Shown here: positions 8,050 to 19,260 of the stretch, one piece after another
Position numbering within the stretch: the stretch's first letter is position 1
Layout of the letters: every line of letters starts with the position of its first letter
Assembly (NCBI RefSeq): GCF_000334915.1
Contig: NZ_AMSF01000056.1
Location: 1-64,000 of the forward strand
Origin: Dyella ginsengisoli LA-4
GTDB taxonomy: Bacteria; Pseudomonadota; Gammaproteobacteria; Xanthomonadales; Rhodanobacteraceae
Length of the DNA: 64,000 nucleotides
Reading direction: 5' to 3'
The notes under the pieces: model-generated
What the model was told of the DNA's origin: nothing
What the model saw: only the letters and a program-made list of their open reading frames with translations
Database searches by the model: none
Program-made: the position numbers and the translations under genes

Positions 8050-8607
8050 ATGGTCCGCGGACGGGTGAGCGGGGCGGGACGGCAGCTGGCAGTTGCCCTC
8101 CTTGCGATGGCGCTCGGTGCCTGCGCGCACGAGACGGTACGCCCGGACGCGCACCCTGCCAACCGGGGCGACGCGTCCTGGCAGGCGGTCGAACAGCCGG
8201 ATACGGTGCACTACCAGCTGGCGCTGGGTGAGGTATCCAGCGGCGGCAAGCCGCTGGCGCGGGTGACGCCAGCCTACCCCGCATCGCGGCTGCAGGCCTG
8301 CGTACCGGTGGTGGAAGTCATCGCGAAGCTGATCGTCGATACCTCCGGGAAGGTCACCGAGGTACGCCCCGGCAACTCAGATGCCGCGGCGGCGGATCTG
8401 CGGCCTTTCCTCGCCGCGACCCGGGAGGCGGCACTGCAATGGCGGTTCGATCCGCTGCAGATCAGCCACTGGTCGGCCGACGCCAACGGCGAGAGCCACG
8501 TGGTGGACAGCCGTACCGAGCCCTTCAGCCTGGACTACGTGTTCCGCTTCACCTGCCACAGCGGCCGCGCGCAGGTCAGCGCGGGCGACAAGCTCGCCGC
8601 CGGCTGA
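8050..8607 (+). CDS. Lipoprotein with TonB-type C-terminal domain
   Basis: 185 residues from ATG 8050 with GGAGG at 8040-8044; an earlier in-frame start at 7984 would place the operator inside the gene. The lipobox LGAC (signal peptidase II site) follows a hydrophobic helix. The rest resembles the TonB/TolA C-terminal fold: P-x-YP (TPAYPASRLQ), a VEVIAKLIVDTSGKVTEV strand pair and AALQWRFDP. No proline-rich spacer or ExbB/D partner is nearby, so it is not a classical energy transducer. The BlaR1-like protein at 21718-22962 has a similar C-terminal domain and its operon carries the same operator, suggesting a common envelope-stress function. Confidence 0.75.
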   Translation: MVRGRVSGAGRQLAVALLAMALGACAHETVRPDAHPANRGDASWQAVEQPDTVHYQLALGEVSSGGKPLARVTPAYPASRLQACVPVVEVIAKLIVDTSGKVTEVRPGNSDAAAADLRPFLAATREAALQWRFDPLQISHWSADANGESHVVDSRTEPFSLDYVFRFTCHSGRAQVSAGDKLAAG

Positions 8608-9396
8608 TCAGTCCGCCGTATCGAAGCGGTAGATGTCCATGGCGAGGAAGCCCAGGTCCACGCCGGCATCCAGCCGCTGCGCTCTTGCCCTTTCGCCGGC
8701 GGCTCCCAGGGCCACGAACAGCGGCAGCAGGTGTTCGTCGGTGGGATGGGCGCGTTCGGCGAACGGCGCCTGGCGGCGGTAGTCGAGCAGGGCATCGGTA
8801 TCGCCCTGCGCGAGCCGCTGCTCGACCCACTCGATGAAGGGGCGTACGTAGGGGGCTTCGTGGCCAGCGTCGTAACCAGCGCGGAAATCGTGCAGGTTGT
8901 GGGTGATCGAGCCGGAGCCGATCAGCAGCACGCCCTCGTCGCGAAGACCGGCCAGTGCACGTCCCACGGCGTACTGGTGCGCCGGCCCGAGCAACGGCTG
9001 GATCGACAGCGGTACGACCGGAATGTCGGCCTCGGGGTACATCAGCCGCAGCGGCACCCAGATGCCGTGATCGAGCCCGCGCTGCGGATCGATCCGCGCC
9101 GCGAGTCCTGCCTGATCGAGCCGTTCCGCGATGCGCGCGGCCAGTCCGGGGTTGCCCGGTGCGGGGTAGTGCAGCTCGTACAGCGCGCGGGGAAAACCGC
9201 CGAAATCGTGCACGGTCGGCGGTTGCGCCGCGCCACCGACGAGGGGCTGCCGCGCCAGATAGTGGGCGCTGGCCACGACGATGGCGCGCGGACGCGGGAG
9301 CGCCGCGGCAAGCTCGGTCAGTCGGGTCCCGGTCAGGCCCGGCTGCAGCGCAGTCATCGGCGAGCCGTGCGAGATATAGAGGCTGGGCAGGTTCAT
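8608..9396 (-). CDS. ygiD: LigB-superfamily extradiol dioxygenase (YgiD/DODA type)
   Basis: 262 residues from ATG 9396. Single-domain class III extradiol dioxygenase of the 4,5-DOPA dioxygenase family. Metal-ligand histidines are visible in SLYISHGSPMTAL, VVASAHYLAR, GSGSITHNLHDF and HPTDEHLLPLFVALGAAGE. E. coli YgiD opens the ring of L-DOPA; plant homologues make betalamic acid. The physiological substrate here is unknown. The gene converges on the TonB-domain lipoprotein, with adjacent stop codons. Confidence 0.85.
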   Translation of the reverse strand: MNLPSLYISHGSPMTALQPGLTGTRLTELAAALPRPRAIVVASAHYLARQPLVGGAAQPPTVHDFGGFPRALYELHYPAPGNPGLAARIAERLDQAGLAARIDPQRGLDHGIWVPLRLMYPEADIPVVPLSIQPLLGPAHQYAVGRALAGLRDEGVLLIGSGSITHNLHDFRAGYDAGHEAPYVRPFIEWVEQRLAQGDTDALLDYRRQAPFAERAHPTDEHLLPLFVALGAAGERARAQRLDAGVDLGFLAMDIYRFDTAD

Positions 9397-9481
9397 GCCC
9401 GCATGATGGGGGCGGATCGCGGCGCGTGCGCGGCTGGCGGCGCGCACAGACTGTTGCCCCGCGCGAACACCGGCCTCGGCG

Positions 9482-11065
9482 TCAGGTGGCGGTCGCGGCC
9501 AGTCCCTGGCGCAGCGGATCCAGCAGCGTGCCGTAGTGGCCGGCGCGCGCCGTGTCCCGGCGCAGCGGCTGGCGCACCTGCGAGGCGCTGGGCGTGCGCA
9601 CGCTGCGCATGGCCCGGTGGAAGTCGAGGCAGGCCGGGTCGAATGGCAGGCCGCAGAAGTCGAGCAGGGCGCGGATTTCGTCCTCCGGCCGCTCCAGCAG
9701 CGCCTCGTAGCGCTGCACCCGCACGCGCTGCGGCCGGGCCGCCTGCCAGGCGGCCATCGCCTGCTGGTAGTCGCGCGTGTAGGCGGCGATGTCGGCCAGG
9801 TCGCAGGCGAAGTGCGGCAGTCGGTAGAACTGCTGCTTGAAGCACGACCAGCCCGCTTCCAGTGCGTCGCGCCGCGCGTCGACGATGCGCGCACCCGGCA
9901 GCATCGCGGCCAGCAGGCCGGTGTGCAGCCAGTTCTCCGGCAGCTTGTCGGTGTGCCGCCGGCGACGCGTGCGCCAGCGCGCCGTGCGTTCGAGGTAGCG
10001 CCGGCCCAGCCGTGCCCAGTCCTCGGCACTTGCCGCAGGCAGCCATGCCGGCAGGGGCTGACGGCGCCGGTTCGACTCCTCGGCGATCACCGCGTCGAGA
10101 TCGTCCAGCTCGCTGGCGCCCTCGACCTGCGGGTGCGCGGCGAGGATCTGCTCGAACAGCGTGGAGCCCGAACGCGGCAGCCCGACGATGAAGATCACCT
10201 CTTCGCCCAGCGCCGGATCGACGGGCGCGGGCAGGTGTCCCGTGGCCTCGACCAGCCGCGCCACGTGCGCGCTGAAGGCAGGCGCCTGCCACGGCGCGAG
10301 CCGGTGCATGCGCGCGTTGGCCTCGGCCAGCGCAGCGAACGCCTCGGGATGGCGCCCATGGTCCTCCAGCGCCTTGCCCAGCGCGAAGCCCATCGCGATG
10401 CGGTCGCTGTCGACGAGATCTGGCCGCGCCAGCTGCGCCTGCAGTGCCGCGATGTCCCCGGCGGAGAGCGGCTGTGTCTTGATGTTGCCCAGCCCGCGCC
10501 AGGCGTCGCCGCAGGCCGGGTGCACGGCGAGCGCGGCGCGGTAATGCGCGGCGGCGTCCCCGAAGCGGCCCAGGTGCACCAGCGCGTCGCCGGCCAGGAT
10601 GTGCGCGGGCAGCAGGTCAGGCGCCAGCGCGGCGGCGCGTTCCAGCGCGCGCACGGCTTCCTCGCTGTCGCCGAGTTGCTGCAGGTTGCGGCCGAGGTTG
10701 AACCAGGCCATCGGGAAGTCGGGGGCCGCGATACAGGCCTGGCGCCAGGTGGTCAGCGCGTCGTCCGTGTCGCCGCGCTGGGCGAGCGCACTGGCCAGGT
10801 CGTTCATCGCCAGCGCGTCGTCGGGAACCAGCGCCAGCGCCCTGCGCAGGACGACGACGGCGTCGTCGAAGCGGCCGCGGCGGGTCGCTGCAATGCCCTT
10901 GAGCCGCAGCACCTCGGCCTGCCGGGGGACCAGCCGGTGCAACTGGTCGAGCAGGCGGTCCGCCGCATCGAGCTGGCCGTCGCGGATCGCGCGGGCGGCG
11001 GCGTGCAGGCGTTCGCGCTCGGAAGCCGAGAGGCCGTGCATGCGCGGATCCGGAGCGGCGTTCAT
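9482..11065 (-). CDS. TPR-repeat sulfotransferase
   Basis: 527 residues. Residues about 17-190 consist of five or so tetratricopeptide repeats (e.g. AWFNLGRNLQQLGDSEEAVRALERA), and about 285-525 form a PAPS-dependent sulfotransferase domain with the 5'-phosphosulfate loop IVGLPRSGSTLFEQIL (295-310) and the 3'-phosphate region DARRDALEAGWSCFKQQF. The fusion is common in Xanthomonadales and other proteobacteria, and resembles protein-tyrosine sulfotransferases in overall form, but the acceptor is not known. The gene lies downstream of deaD, separated by that gene's terminator. Confidence 0.85.
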   Translation of the reverse strand: MNAAPDPRMHGLSASERERLHAAARAIRDGQLDAADRLLDQLHRLVPRQAEVLRLKGIAATRRGRFDDAVVVLRRALALVPDDALAMNDLASALAQRGDTDDALTTWRQACIAAPDFPMAWFNLGRNLQQLGDSEEAVRALERAAALAPDLLPAHILAGDALVHLGRFGDAAAHYRAALAVHPACGDAWRGLGNIKTQPLSAGDIAALQAQLARPDLVDSDRIAMGFALGKALEDHGRHPEAFAALAEANARMHRLAPWQAPAFSAHVARLVEATGHLPAPVDPALGEEVIFIVGLPRSGSTLFEQILAAHPQVEGASELDDLDAVIAEESNRRRQPLPAWLPAASAEDWARLGRRYLERTARWRTRRRRHTDKLPENWLHTGLLAAMLPGARIVDARRDALEAGWSCFKQQFYRLPHFACDLADIAAYTRDYQQAMAAWQAARPQRVRVQRYEALLERPEDEIRALLDFCGLPFDPACLDFHRAMRSVRTPSASQVRQPLRRDTARAGHYGTLLDPLRQGLAATAT

Positions 11066-11138
11066 GCGGGATGGCGAGAGCAGGTCATCGCACGATGTTA
11101 CGTGCCGCGTGTCGTTGTCGGCGAGTCCCGTGCCCCAG

Positions 11139-11165
11139 AAAAAGACACCGCGCCAGAGCGCGGTG
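11139..11165 (-). terminator. Intrinsic terminator of deaD
   Basis: Read on the minus strand: CACCGCGC, loop TCTG, GCGCGGTG, then TCTTTTTC. It stands 9 bases after the deaD stop and before the sulfotransferase start. Confidence 0.85.
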
Positions 11166-11173
11166 CCGGAAGC

Positions 11174-13003
<1,830 letters not shown>

Positions 13004-13117
13004 GGGGAACCTCGGGGTGGCACGCGGGTCGGCGTGCGGGAGAATGACGACTATTGTAGCAGTCCGCGGGCCGCCGGCCCGCCCCGTAATGTATTCAGGG
13101 CACAGGAGAATCGAGAC

Positions 13118-13867
13118 ATGGCGAAGCGTCTGGTGGGCAAGGTGGCGCTGGTGACCGGGGCGTCTTCCGGTATCGGCGAGGCGACCGCGGTTGCATTGGC
13201 CGAGGAGGGGGCCCGCGTCGCGGTCACCGCGCGTCGGCGCGACCGGCTGGAGGCACTGGCCGCCCGGTTGACCGAGCTGGGGGCCGAACCGCTGGTGCTG
13301 GAGGCGGACCTGCTCGACGAGGCCGAGGCACAGCGGGTGGTGCACGACGCCGAGGCCCACTTTGGCCGTCTGGACGTCCTGATCAACAATGCCGGCGTGA
13401 TGTATCTGGAGCCGGTGGCCGAAGCCGACCTTGGCCGCTGGCGCCGGATGCTGGAGCTGAACGTGCTCAGCCTGATCGCCTCGACGCAGGCGGCGCTGGC
13501 CGGCATGACCGCGCGGGGCGATGGCCACATCGTCAATATCTCTTCCACCGCCGGGCGCGTCGCCAACCCCAACGCGGCCGCCTACTCGGCGACCAAGTTC
13601 GGCGTGGTGGCGTTTTCCGAGGCGCTGCGGCGCGAGGTCTACAAGCACGGCATCCGGGTCAGCGTGATCGAGCCAGGCGTGGTGGAGACCGAGCTGCGCG
13701 AGCACATCGGCCACGCTGCGACCAGGGACGCGCTGAACGCATGGGCCGACAGCATGCGACAGCTGCAGTCGCGCGACGTGGCCGAGGCGATCGCGTTCTG
13801 CGTCACGCGCCCGCCGCACGTGAACATCAACGAATTGCTGATGCGACCCACCGACCAGGAGCGTTGA
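13118..13867 (+). CDS. SDR-family NADP-dependent oxidoreductase (YdfG-like)
   Basis: 249 residues from ATG 13118 with AGGAGA upstream. Classical short-chain dehydrogenase: TGASSGIG cofactor loop, NNAG, catalytic Ser (NISSTAG), and YSATK catalytic Tyr/Lys. The RRR stretch after the second strand (VTARRRDRLEAL) favours NADP. It most resembles YdfG/clavaldehyde-dehydrogenase-like enzymes that reduce 3-hydroxy or 2-keto acids; the substrate is not determined. Confidence 0.88.
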   Translation: MAKRLVGKVALVTGASSGIGEATAVALAEEGARVAVTARRRDRLEALAARLTELGAEPLVLEADLLDEAEAQRVVHDAEAHFGRLDVLINNAGVMYLEPVAEADLGRWRRMLELNVLSLIASTQAALAGMTARGDGHIVNISSTAGRVANPNAAAYSATKFGVVAFSEALRREVYKHGIRVSVIEPGVVETELREHIGHAATRDALNAWADSMRQLQSRDVAEAIAFCVTRPPHVNINELLMRPTDQER

Positions 13868-13931
13868 CCGCAAGGGGCGGTTCGGGTGGCAGGGGTATGA
13901 TCGGTGTTTGGCCAGGCCTCAGGAGGCAAGG

Positions 13932-14780
13932 ATGAGCGGCTTCGAGACCCTTTCCGAGCAGGCATGCTTCGGCGGCGTGCAGGGCTTCTACCGGCACGAT
14001 TCGGTCGTGTGCGGAGGGCCGATGCGCTTCGCCGTGTACCAACCCCCGCAGGCGGTGCAGGGACGGCGACCGGTGCTGTACTACCTGGCCGGTCTCACCT
14101 GCACCGAGGAAACCGCCACGATCAAGGCCGGCGCGCAACGGTTGGCCGCCCAGTACGGCATGGTGCTGGTGATGCCGGACACCAGTCCGCGCGACACCGG
14201 CATCGAGGGGGCGACCGGCGACTGGGAGTTCGGCGAGGGGGCCGGTTTCTACGTTGACGCCACGCAGGCGCCGTTTGCCGCACGGTTCCGCATGCACAGC
14301 TACGTGGTCGAGGAACTGCCCGCGCTGATCGAGCGGCAATTCCGCGTCGACGCGTCGCACAGCAGCATCTTCGGCCACTCGATGGGCGGCCATGGTGCGC
14401 TCACCATCGCTCTGCGCTATCCGGAACGTTACCGCTCGGTGTCGGCGTTTGCGCCGATCGTGGCGCCCAGCCAGGTGCCGTGGGGGCAAAAAGCGCTGCC
14501 GCGTTATCTGGGCGAGGATCGTGCGGCCTGGGCCGACTACGACGCCTGCGAGCTGGTCGCGCGGCAGACCTTTCCCGGCACGATCCTCATCGACCAGGGC
14601 GAGGCGGACAAATTTCTCGAAGGCCAGCTCAGGCCGGAGCTGTTCGACCAGGCCTGCGCGGAGACGGGGCAGGCGCTGTTGCTGCGCCGGCACCCCGGCT
14701 ACGACCACAGCTACTGGTTCATCAGCACCTTCATGGAAGATCACCTGCGCCACCATGCGCAGGCGCTCGGGCTGGCGTGA
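13932..14780 (+). CDS. fghA: S-formylglutathione hydrolase
   Basis: 282 residues from ATG 13932, AGGAGG at 13921-13926. Esterase-D-type alpha/beta hydrolase that cleaves S-formylglutathione to formate and glutathione in formaldehyde detoxification. Nucleophile Ser in FGHSMGGHGAL, catalytic Asp near LIDQGEADKFL, His in HPGYDHSYWF; LAGLTCTEE and GDWEFGEGAGFYVDAT are diagnostic of FghA. The partner alcohol dehydrogenase gene (adhC) is not adjacent. A GNAT gene overlaps its stop. Confidence 0.93.
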   Translation: MSGFETLSEQACFGGVQGFYRHDSVVCGGPMRFAVYQPPQAVQGRRPVLYYLAGLTCTEETATIKAGAQRLAAQYGMVLVMPDTSPRDTGIEGATGDWEFGEGAGFYVDATQAPFAARFRMHSYVVEELPALIERQFRVDASHSSIFGHSMGGHGALTIALRYPERYRSVSAFAPIVAPSQVPWGQKALPRYLGEDRAAWADYDACELVARQTFPGTILIDQGEADKFLEGQLRPELFDQACAETGQALLLRRHPGYDHSYWFISTFMEDHLRHHAQALGLA

Positions 14781-15328
14781 GCGGGGCGATCGCCTGGCGC
14801 ACGGCGCGGCTGTCGTGCCGCCTCGCCAGACCGGACGACGCCGAGGCGTTGTGGCGTTATCGCACGGCCAATCGCGAACATCTGGCGCCGTGGGAGCCCC
14901 TGCGCGACGAGGCCTATTACACGTCCGCCCACAGTCGGCGAACGCTGGAGGAGTGGATGCTCGGCGTGGCGCAGGATCGTGCCTATCCGATCCTGATGTT
15001 CGATCCGGACGAGCGCGAAATGCTTGGCAGCTTCACCTTCTCGAACGTGGTGCGAGGTCCCTTCCAGGCTTGTCTGCTGGGCTACGGCCTGGCGGCAGGA
15101 CTGCAGGGCAGGGGACTGATGCGCGAGGCGCTGACGCCTGCGCTGGACTGGGCGTTCGGCACGCTGGGCCTGCACCGGGTGATGGCCAACTACCTGCCAC
15201 GCAACGAGCGCAGCGGCCGGTTGCTGGCCGCGCTGGGGTTCGAGCGGGAGGGGCTGGCGCGGCGCTACCTGCAGATCGCCGGCGTGTGGGAAGACCACGT
15301 GCTCACGGCGAAGTTGGCACCGGATTGA
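14777..15328 (+). CDS. RimJ/RimL-like GNAT acetyltransferase
   Basis: 183 residues from a GTG start overlapping the fghA stop (GTGA), which implies translational coupling. The N-terminus (RLSCRLARPDDAEALWRYR) and the GYGLAAGLQGRGLMREAL acetyl-CoA loop followed by HRVMANYLPRNERSGRLLAALGFEREG are typical of the RimJ family that acetylates N-termini of ribosomal proteins. Whether it is the true RimJ is unsure, as several paralogues occur per genome. Confidence 0.82.
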   Translation: MSGAIAWRTARLSCRLARPDDAEALWRYRTANREHLAPWEPLRDEAYYTSAHSRRTLEEWMLGVAQDRAYPILMFDPDEREMLGSFTFSNVVRGPFQACLLGYGLAAGLQGRGLMREALTPALDWAFGTLGLHRVMANYLPRNERSGRLLAALGFEREGLARRYLQIAGVWEDHVLTAKLAPD

Positions 15329-15331
15329 ACG

Positions 15332-15361
15332 GCGTGGCGGCACGTTGCCGTGCCGCCACGC
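15332..15361. other. Perfect 12-bp-stem hairpin between convergent genes
   Basis: GCGTGGCGGCAC (15332-15343), six-base loop, GTGCCGCCACGC (15350-15361). It sits between the ends of the RimJ-like gene and rhlE. There is no T-run on either strand, so it is at best an atypical bidirectional terminator or mRNA 3'-end stabiliser. Confidence 0.6.
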
Positions 15362-15373
15362 GATGGACCGATC

Positions 15374-16708
15374 TCAGGCCTTGGCCGCCGGACGCCCGCG
15401 CCGACGGCGCGAGCGGTTGCCCGCGGCATGTTCGCCGGCGGCTCCGGCCTGCACGTGGCCGTGCGGGCGGTGGCTCGGGTTGGCCTTGCCCTGGCCCGAG
15501 GGTCGGTTGCCTGGCCGGCCCTGACGCTGGCCGCCCTGCGCCGGCTTGGGCGCGCCGGCATCCAGCCGCAGCGGCGCCGACGGTTCGAAGCCGGCGACCG
15601 GATCGATCGCGATCTCCTGCTTGACCAGCCGGAGGATGTCGCGCAGCAGGCCCGATTCGTCGTGGCTCACCAGCGAGACCGCCAGGCCGGTGGAGCCGGC
15701 GCGGCCGGTGCGGCCGATGCGGTGCACGTAGTCCTCGGCGACCATCGGCAGGTCGAAGTTGATCACCATCGGCAGCTGGTCGATGTCGATCCCGCGGGCG
15801 GCGATGTCGGTCGCCACCAGCACGGTGATCCGGCCGCTCTTGAAGTCGCTCAGGGCGCGGGTGCGTGCATTCTGGCTCTTGTTGCCGTGGATCGCCGCGG
15901 CGCGCACGCCGGACACTTCCAGGAACTTCACCAGTTTGTCGGCGCCGTGCTTGGTGCGGCTGAACACGAGGGTCTGGCGACGGCTGTCGCCGGCCAGCAC
16001 GTGCAGCAGCAGGTCGCGCTTGCGCGCCGCGTCCACCGGGTGCACGTGGTGGCTGACCAGCGGCGCCACGGTGTTCGGCGGGGTCACCGAGACTTCCTTC
16101 GGCTCGCGCATGAACTGCATCGCCAGCGCCTTGATCGCCGGGGCGAAGGTGGCCGAGAACAGCAGCGTCTGGCGCTGCTTCGGCAGGGCCGAGAGCACGC
16201 GCTTGAGCGCCGGAAGGAAGCCCATGTCGAGCATGCGGTCGGCCTCGTCCAGCACCAGCGTGTCGATGCCGCCGAGGTCGATCGTGCGCTGCTGCATGTG
16301 GTCGATCAGCCGGCCCGGAGTGGCGATCACCACGTCCACGCCGCGGCGCAGCGCGTTGATCTGCGGGCCCATGCCGACGCCACCGAAGATGGTGGTGGTG
16401 GACACGCGCACGTACTTGGCATAGTCGCGGAAGTTGTCGTTGACCTGGGCGGCCAGTTCGCGGGTCGGCGTCAGCACCAGCACGCGCGGGCGGCGGGTCT
16501 GGGTGGCGCCGGCGCCGATCAGCTTGTGGATCACCGGCAAGGCGAACGCGGCGGTCTTGCCGGTGCCGGTCTGGGCGGCGGCGAGCAGGTCGTGGCCGGC
16601 GATCACCAGCGGGATGGAGCCGGCCTGTACCGGTGTGGGTTCGGCGTAGCCCTGGTCGGTCAACGCACGCAACAACGCGGGCGCAAGGCCCAGCGATTCG
16701 AAGGACAT
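15374..16708 (-). CDS. rhlE: DEAD-box RNA helicase RhlE
   Basis: 444 residues from ATG 16708, with AGGAG just upstream. Core motifs AQTGTGKTAAFALP, PTRELAAQV, ATPGRLIDH, DEADRMLDMGF, SATF, VFSRTKHGADKL, ATDIAARGID and YVHRIGRTGRAG, followed by a basic Gly/Arg/Gln/Pro tail ending RSRRRRGRPAAKA. DEADRMLDMGF and the short tail favour RhlE over DeaD. It acts in rRNA processing and mRNA decay. Two DEAD-box helicases within 6 kb may share cold or ribosome-stress control. Confidence 0.9.
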   Translation of the reverse strand: MSFESLGLAPALLRALTDQGYAEPTPVQAGSIPLVIAGHDLLAAAQTGTGKTAAFALPVIHKLIGAGATQTRRPRVLVLTPTRELAAQVNDNFRDYAKYVRVSTTTIFGGVGMGPQINALRRGVDVVIATPGRLIDHMQQRTIDLGGIDTLVLDEADRMLDMGFLPALKRVLSALPKQRQTLLFSATFAPAIKALAMQFMREPKEVSVTPPNTVAPLVSHHVHPVDAARKRDLLLHVLAGDSRRQTLVFSRTKHGADKLVKFLEVSGVRAAAIHGNKSQNARTRALSDFKSGRITVLVATDIAARGIDIDQLPMVINFDLPMVAEDYVHRIGRTGRAGSTGLAVSLVSHDESGLLRDILRLVKQEIAIDPVAGFEPSAPLRLDAGAPKPAQGGQRQGRPGNRPSGQGKANPSHRPHGHVQAGAAGEHAAGNRSRRRRGRPAAKA

Positions 16709-17084
16709 GGAAACTCCTGAGATGGCCCTCCGCGCTCCCTGATACCGCGCGCCAGGCAATGAAGATCAGCGGCTGCGCACCGGGGAAGGTGGGCTGGCCG
16801 GGTGTCGCGCGCGCTACCGGGGTGGGGAAATTGGCAAGGGTTCGACCCTCGCCACGATCTCCGCTAGGGAGTCGGGGGCGTCTACGAGCCGGCGTAGTGT
16901 AGCCCATCACGGGGGCGGTTGCTCGTGCCGGGGTGCCGGCAGTCGGGGCGTTGGCCTTCCTGTCGGGGTGTGACCATGGCGGGGCGCCGGCGCGGTGGAT
17001 GGGCCAGAATGGCCAGGCATCCGGATCGGGATGCGGGCAGTCCGTCTGAAGATCTTTCCACAGTGACGTGAAAAGGAGGCAACG
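16709..17084. other. Long intergenic region upstream of rhlE and of the EF-hand gene
   Basis: About 375 bp without a convincing gene on either strand. It must hold the divergent promoters and an unusually long rhlE leader if transcription starts near the EF-hand end. A small inverted repeat CTACG-N6-CGTAG lies at 16882-16897. I see no recognisable riboswitch, RNA gene or strong sigma-70 promoter. Confidence 0.5.
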
Positions 17085-17387
17085 ATGAACCATGCCAAAG
17101 CAGGTCTGTTGGTGGCCCTGTGGTGCGCGATGTGCTCGGTCCCCTTGATGGCGGCGCCGACGGTGCAGCCGGGTGTGCGGAACCCCGGCGCCACGGATGC
17201 ACCTTCGTTCGAGGACCTGGACAAGAATCACGACGGCAAACTGGTGCGAAGCGAGATCCCCAGGGATGAGCCTTCCCTCAAGCAGCTTCGCGCGCATTTC
17301 CACGAGGCGGACCTGGACGGCAATGGCTCGTTGTCGAAGGAGGAGTACCAGCGCTACGTGTCCAACATCATTGCCGGGGGCGTCTGA
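17085..17387 (+). CDS. Exported EF-hand domain protein
   Basis: 100 residues, ATG preceded by AAGGAGG. A signal peptide (about residues 1-23, ending LMA-AP) leads to a small domain with two calcium loops, DLDKNHDGKLVRSE and DLDGNGSLSKEE, with the expected acidic residues at positions 1, 3, 5 and 12. Likely a periplasmic or secreted calcium-binding protein. It converges on the M4 protease gene, whose product also binds calcium, but a functional link is only a guess. Confidence 0.85.
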   Translation: MNHAKAGLLVALWCAMCSVPLMAAPTVQPGVRNPGATDAPSFEDLDKNHDGKLVRSEIPRDEPSLKQLRAHFHEADLDGNGSLSKEEYQRYVSNIIAGGV

Positions 17388-17423
17388 TCGGCCATTCCGG
17401 ATCGGCGCGATCGTGCCGGGCGC

Positions 17424-17453
17424 AAAAAAGCCGGCCCGTTCGGGCCGGCTTTT
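17424..17453. terminator. Bidirectional intrinsic terminator
   Basis: A-run, GCCGGCCCG, short TTC loop, GGGCCGGC, T-run. It serves the EF-hand gene on the plus strand and the M4 protease gene on the minus strand. Confidence 0.9.
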
Positions 17454-17472
17454 CCAGTTCGCCGATGTCGTG

Positions 17473-19032
<1,560 letters not shown>

Positions 19033-19150
19033 GAGCAGAACTCTCCCCGTGAAATGATGTTGGTGGCCGTCCCCCCGGAAGGTGCGGGCCACGACGGGCC
19101 GGGTTCGCCGGGTGATCCCCTTCATCCGGCGGCGGCCGCATGAATCTGCG

Positions 19151-19168
19151 CTCGCAATTAATTGCGAG
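19151..19168. promoter_or_regulatory. Perfect 18-bp palindrome, candidate operator
   Basis: CTCGCAATTAATTGCGAG is a perfect dyad in the 228-bp region between the divergent M4 protease and MFS genes. Its AT-rich centre and 9-bp arms look like a site for a homodimeric repressor or activator. No regulator gene is adjacent, so the factor is unknown. Confidence 0.55.
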
Positions 19169-19260
19169 TCAACCGGAAATTCCGAGGGCGCCTAGATCGG
19201 GCCGGCCCCGGCAAGGCCGTGCTAGCCTCAGCGGCTGCATTACGCCGGAGCTGCTGCCGC

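Noticed and set aside
13932-15328. fghA as part of a methylotrophy cluster
   Set aside because: No formaldehyde or methanol genes are adjacent; it is the general detoxification enzyme with a RimJ-like neighbour.
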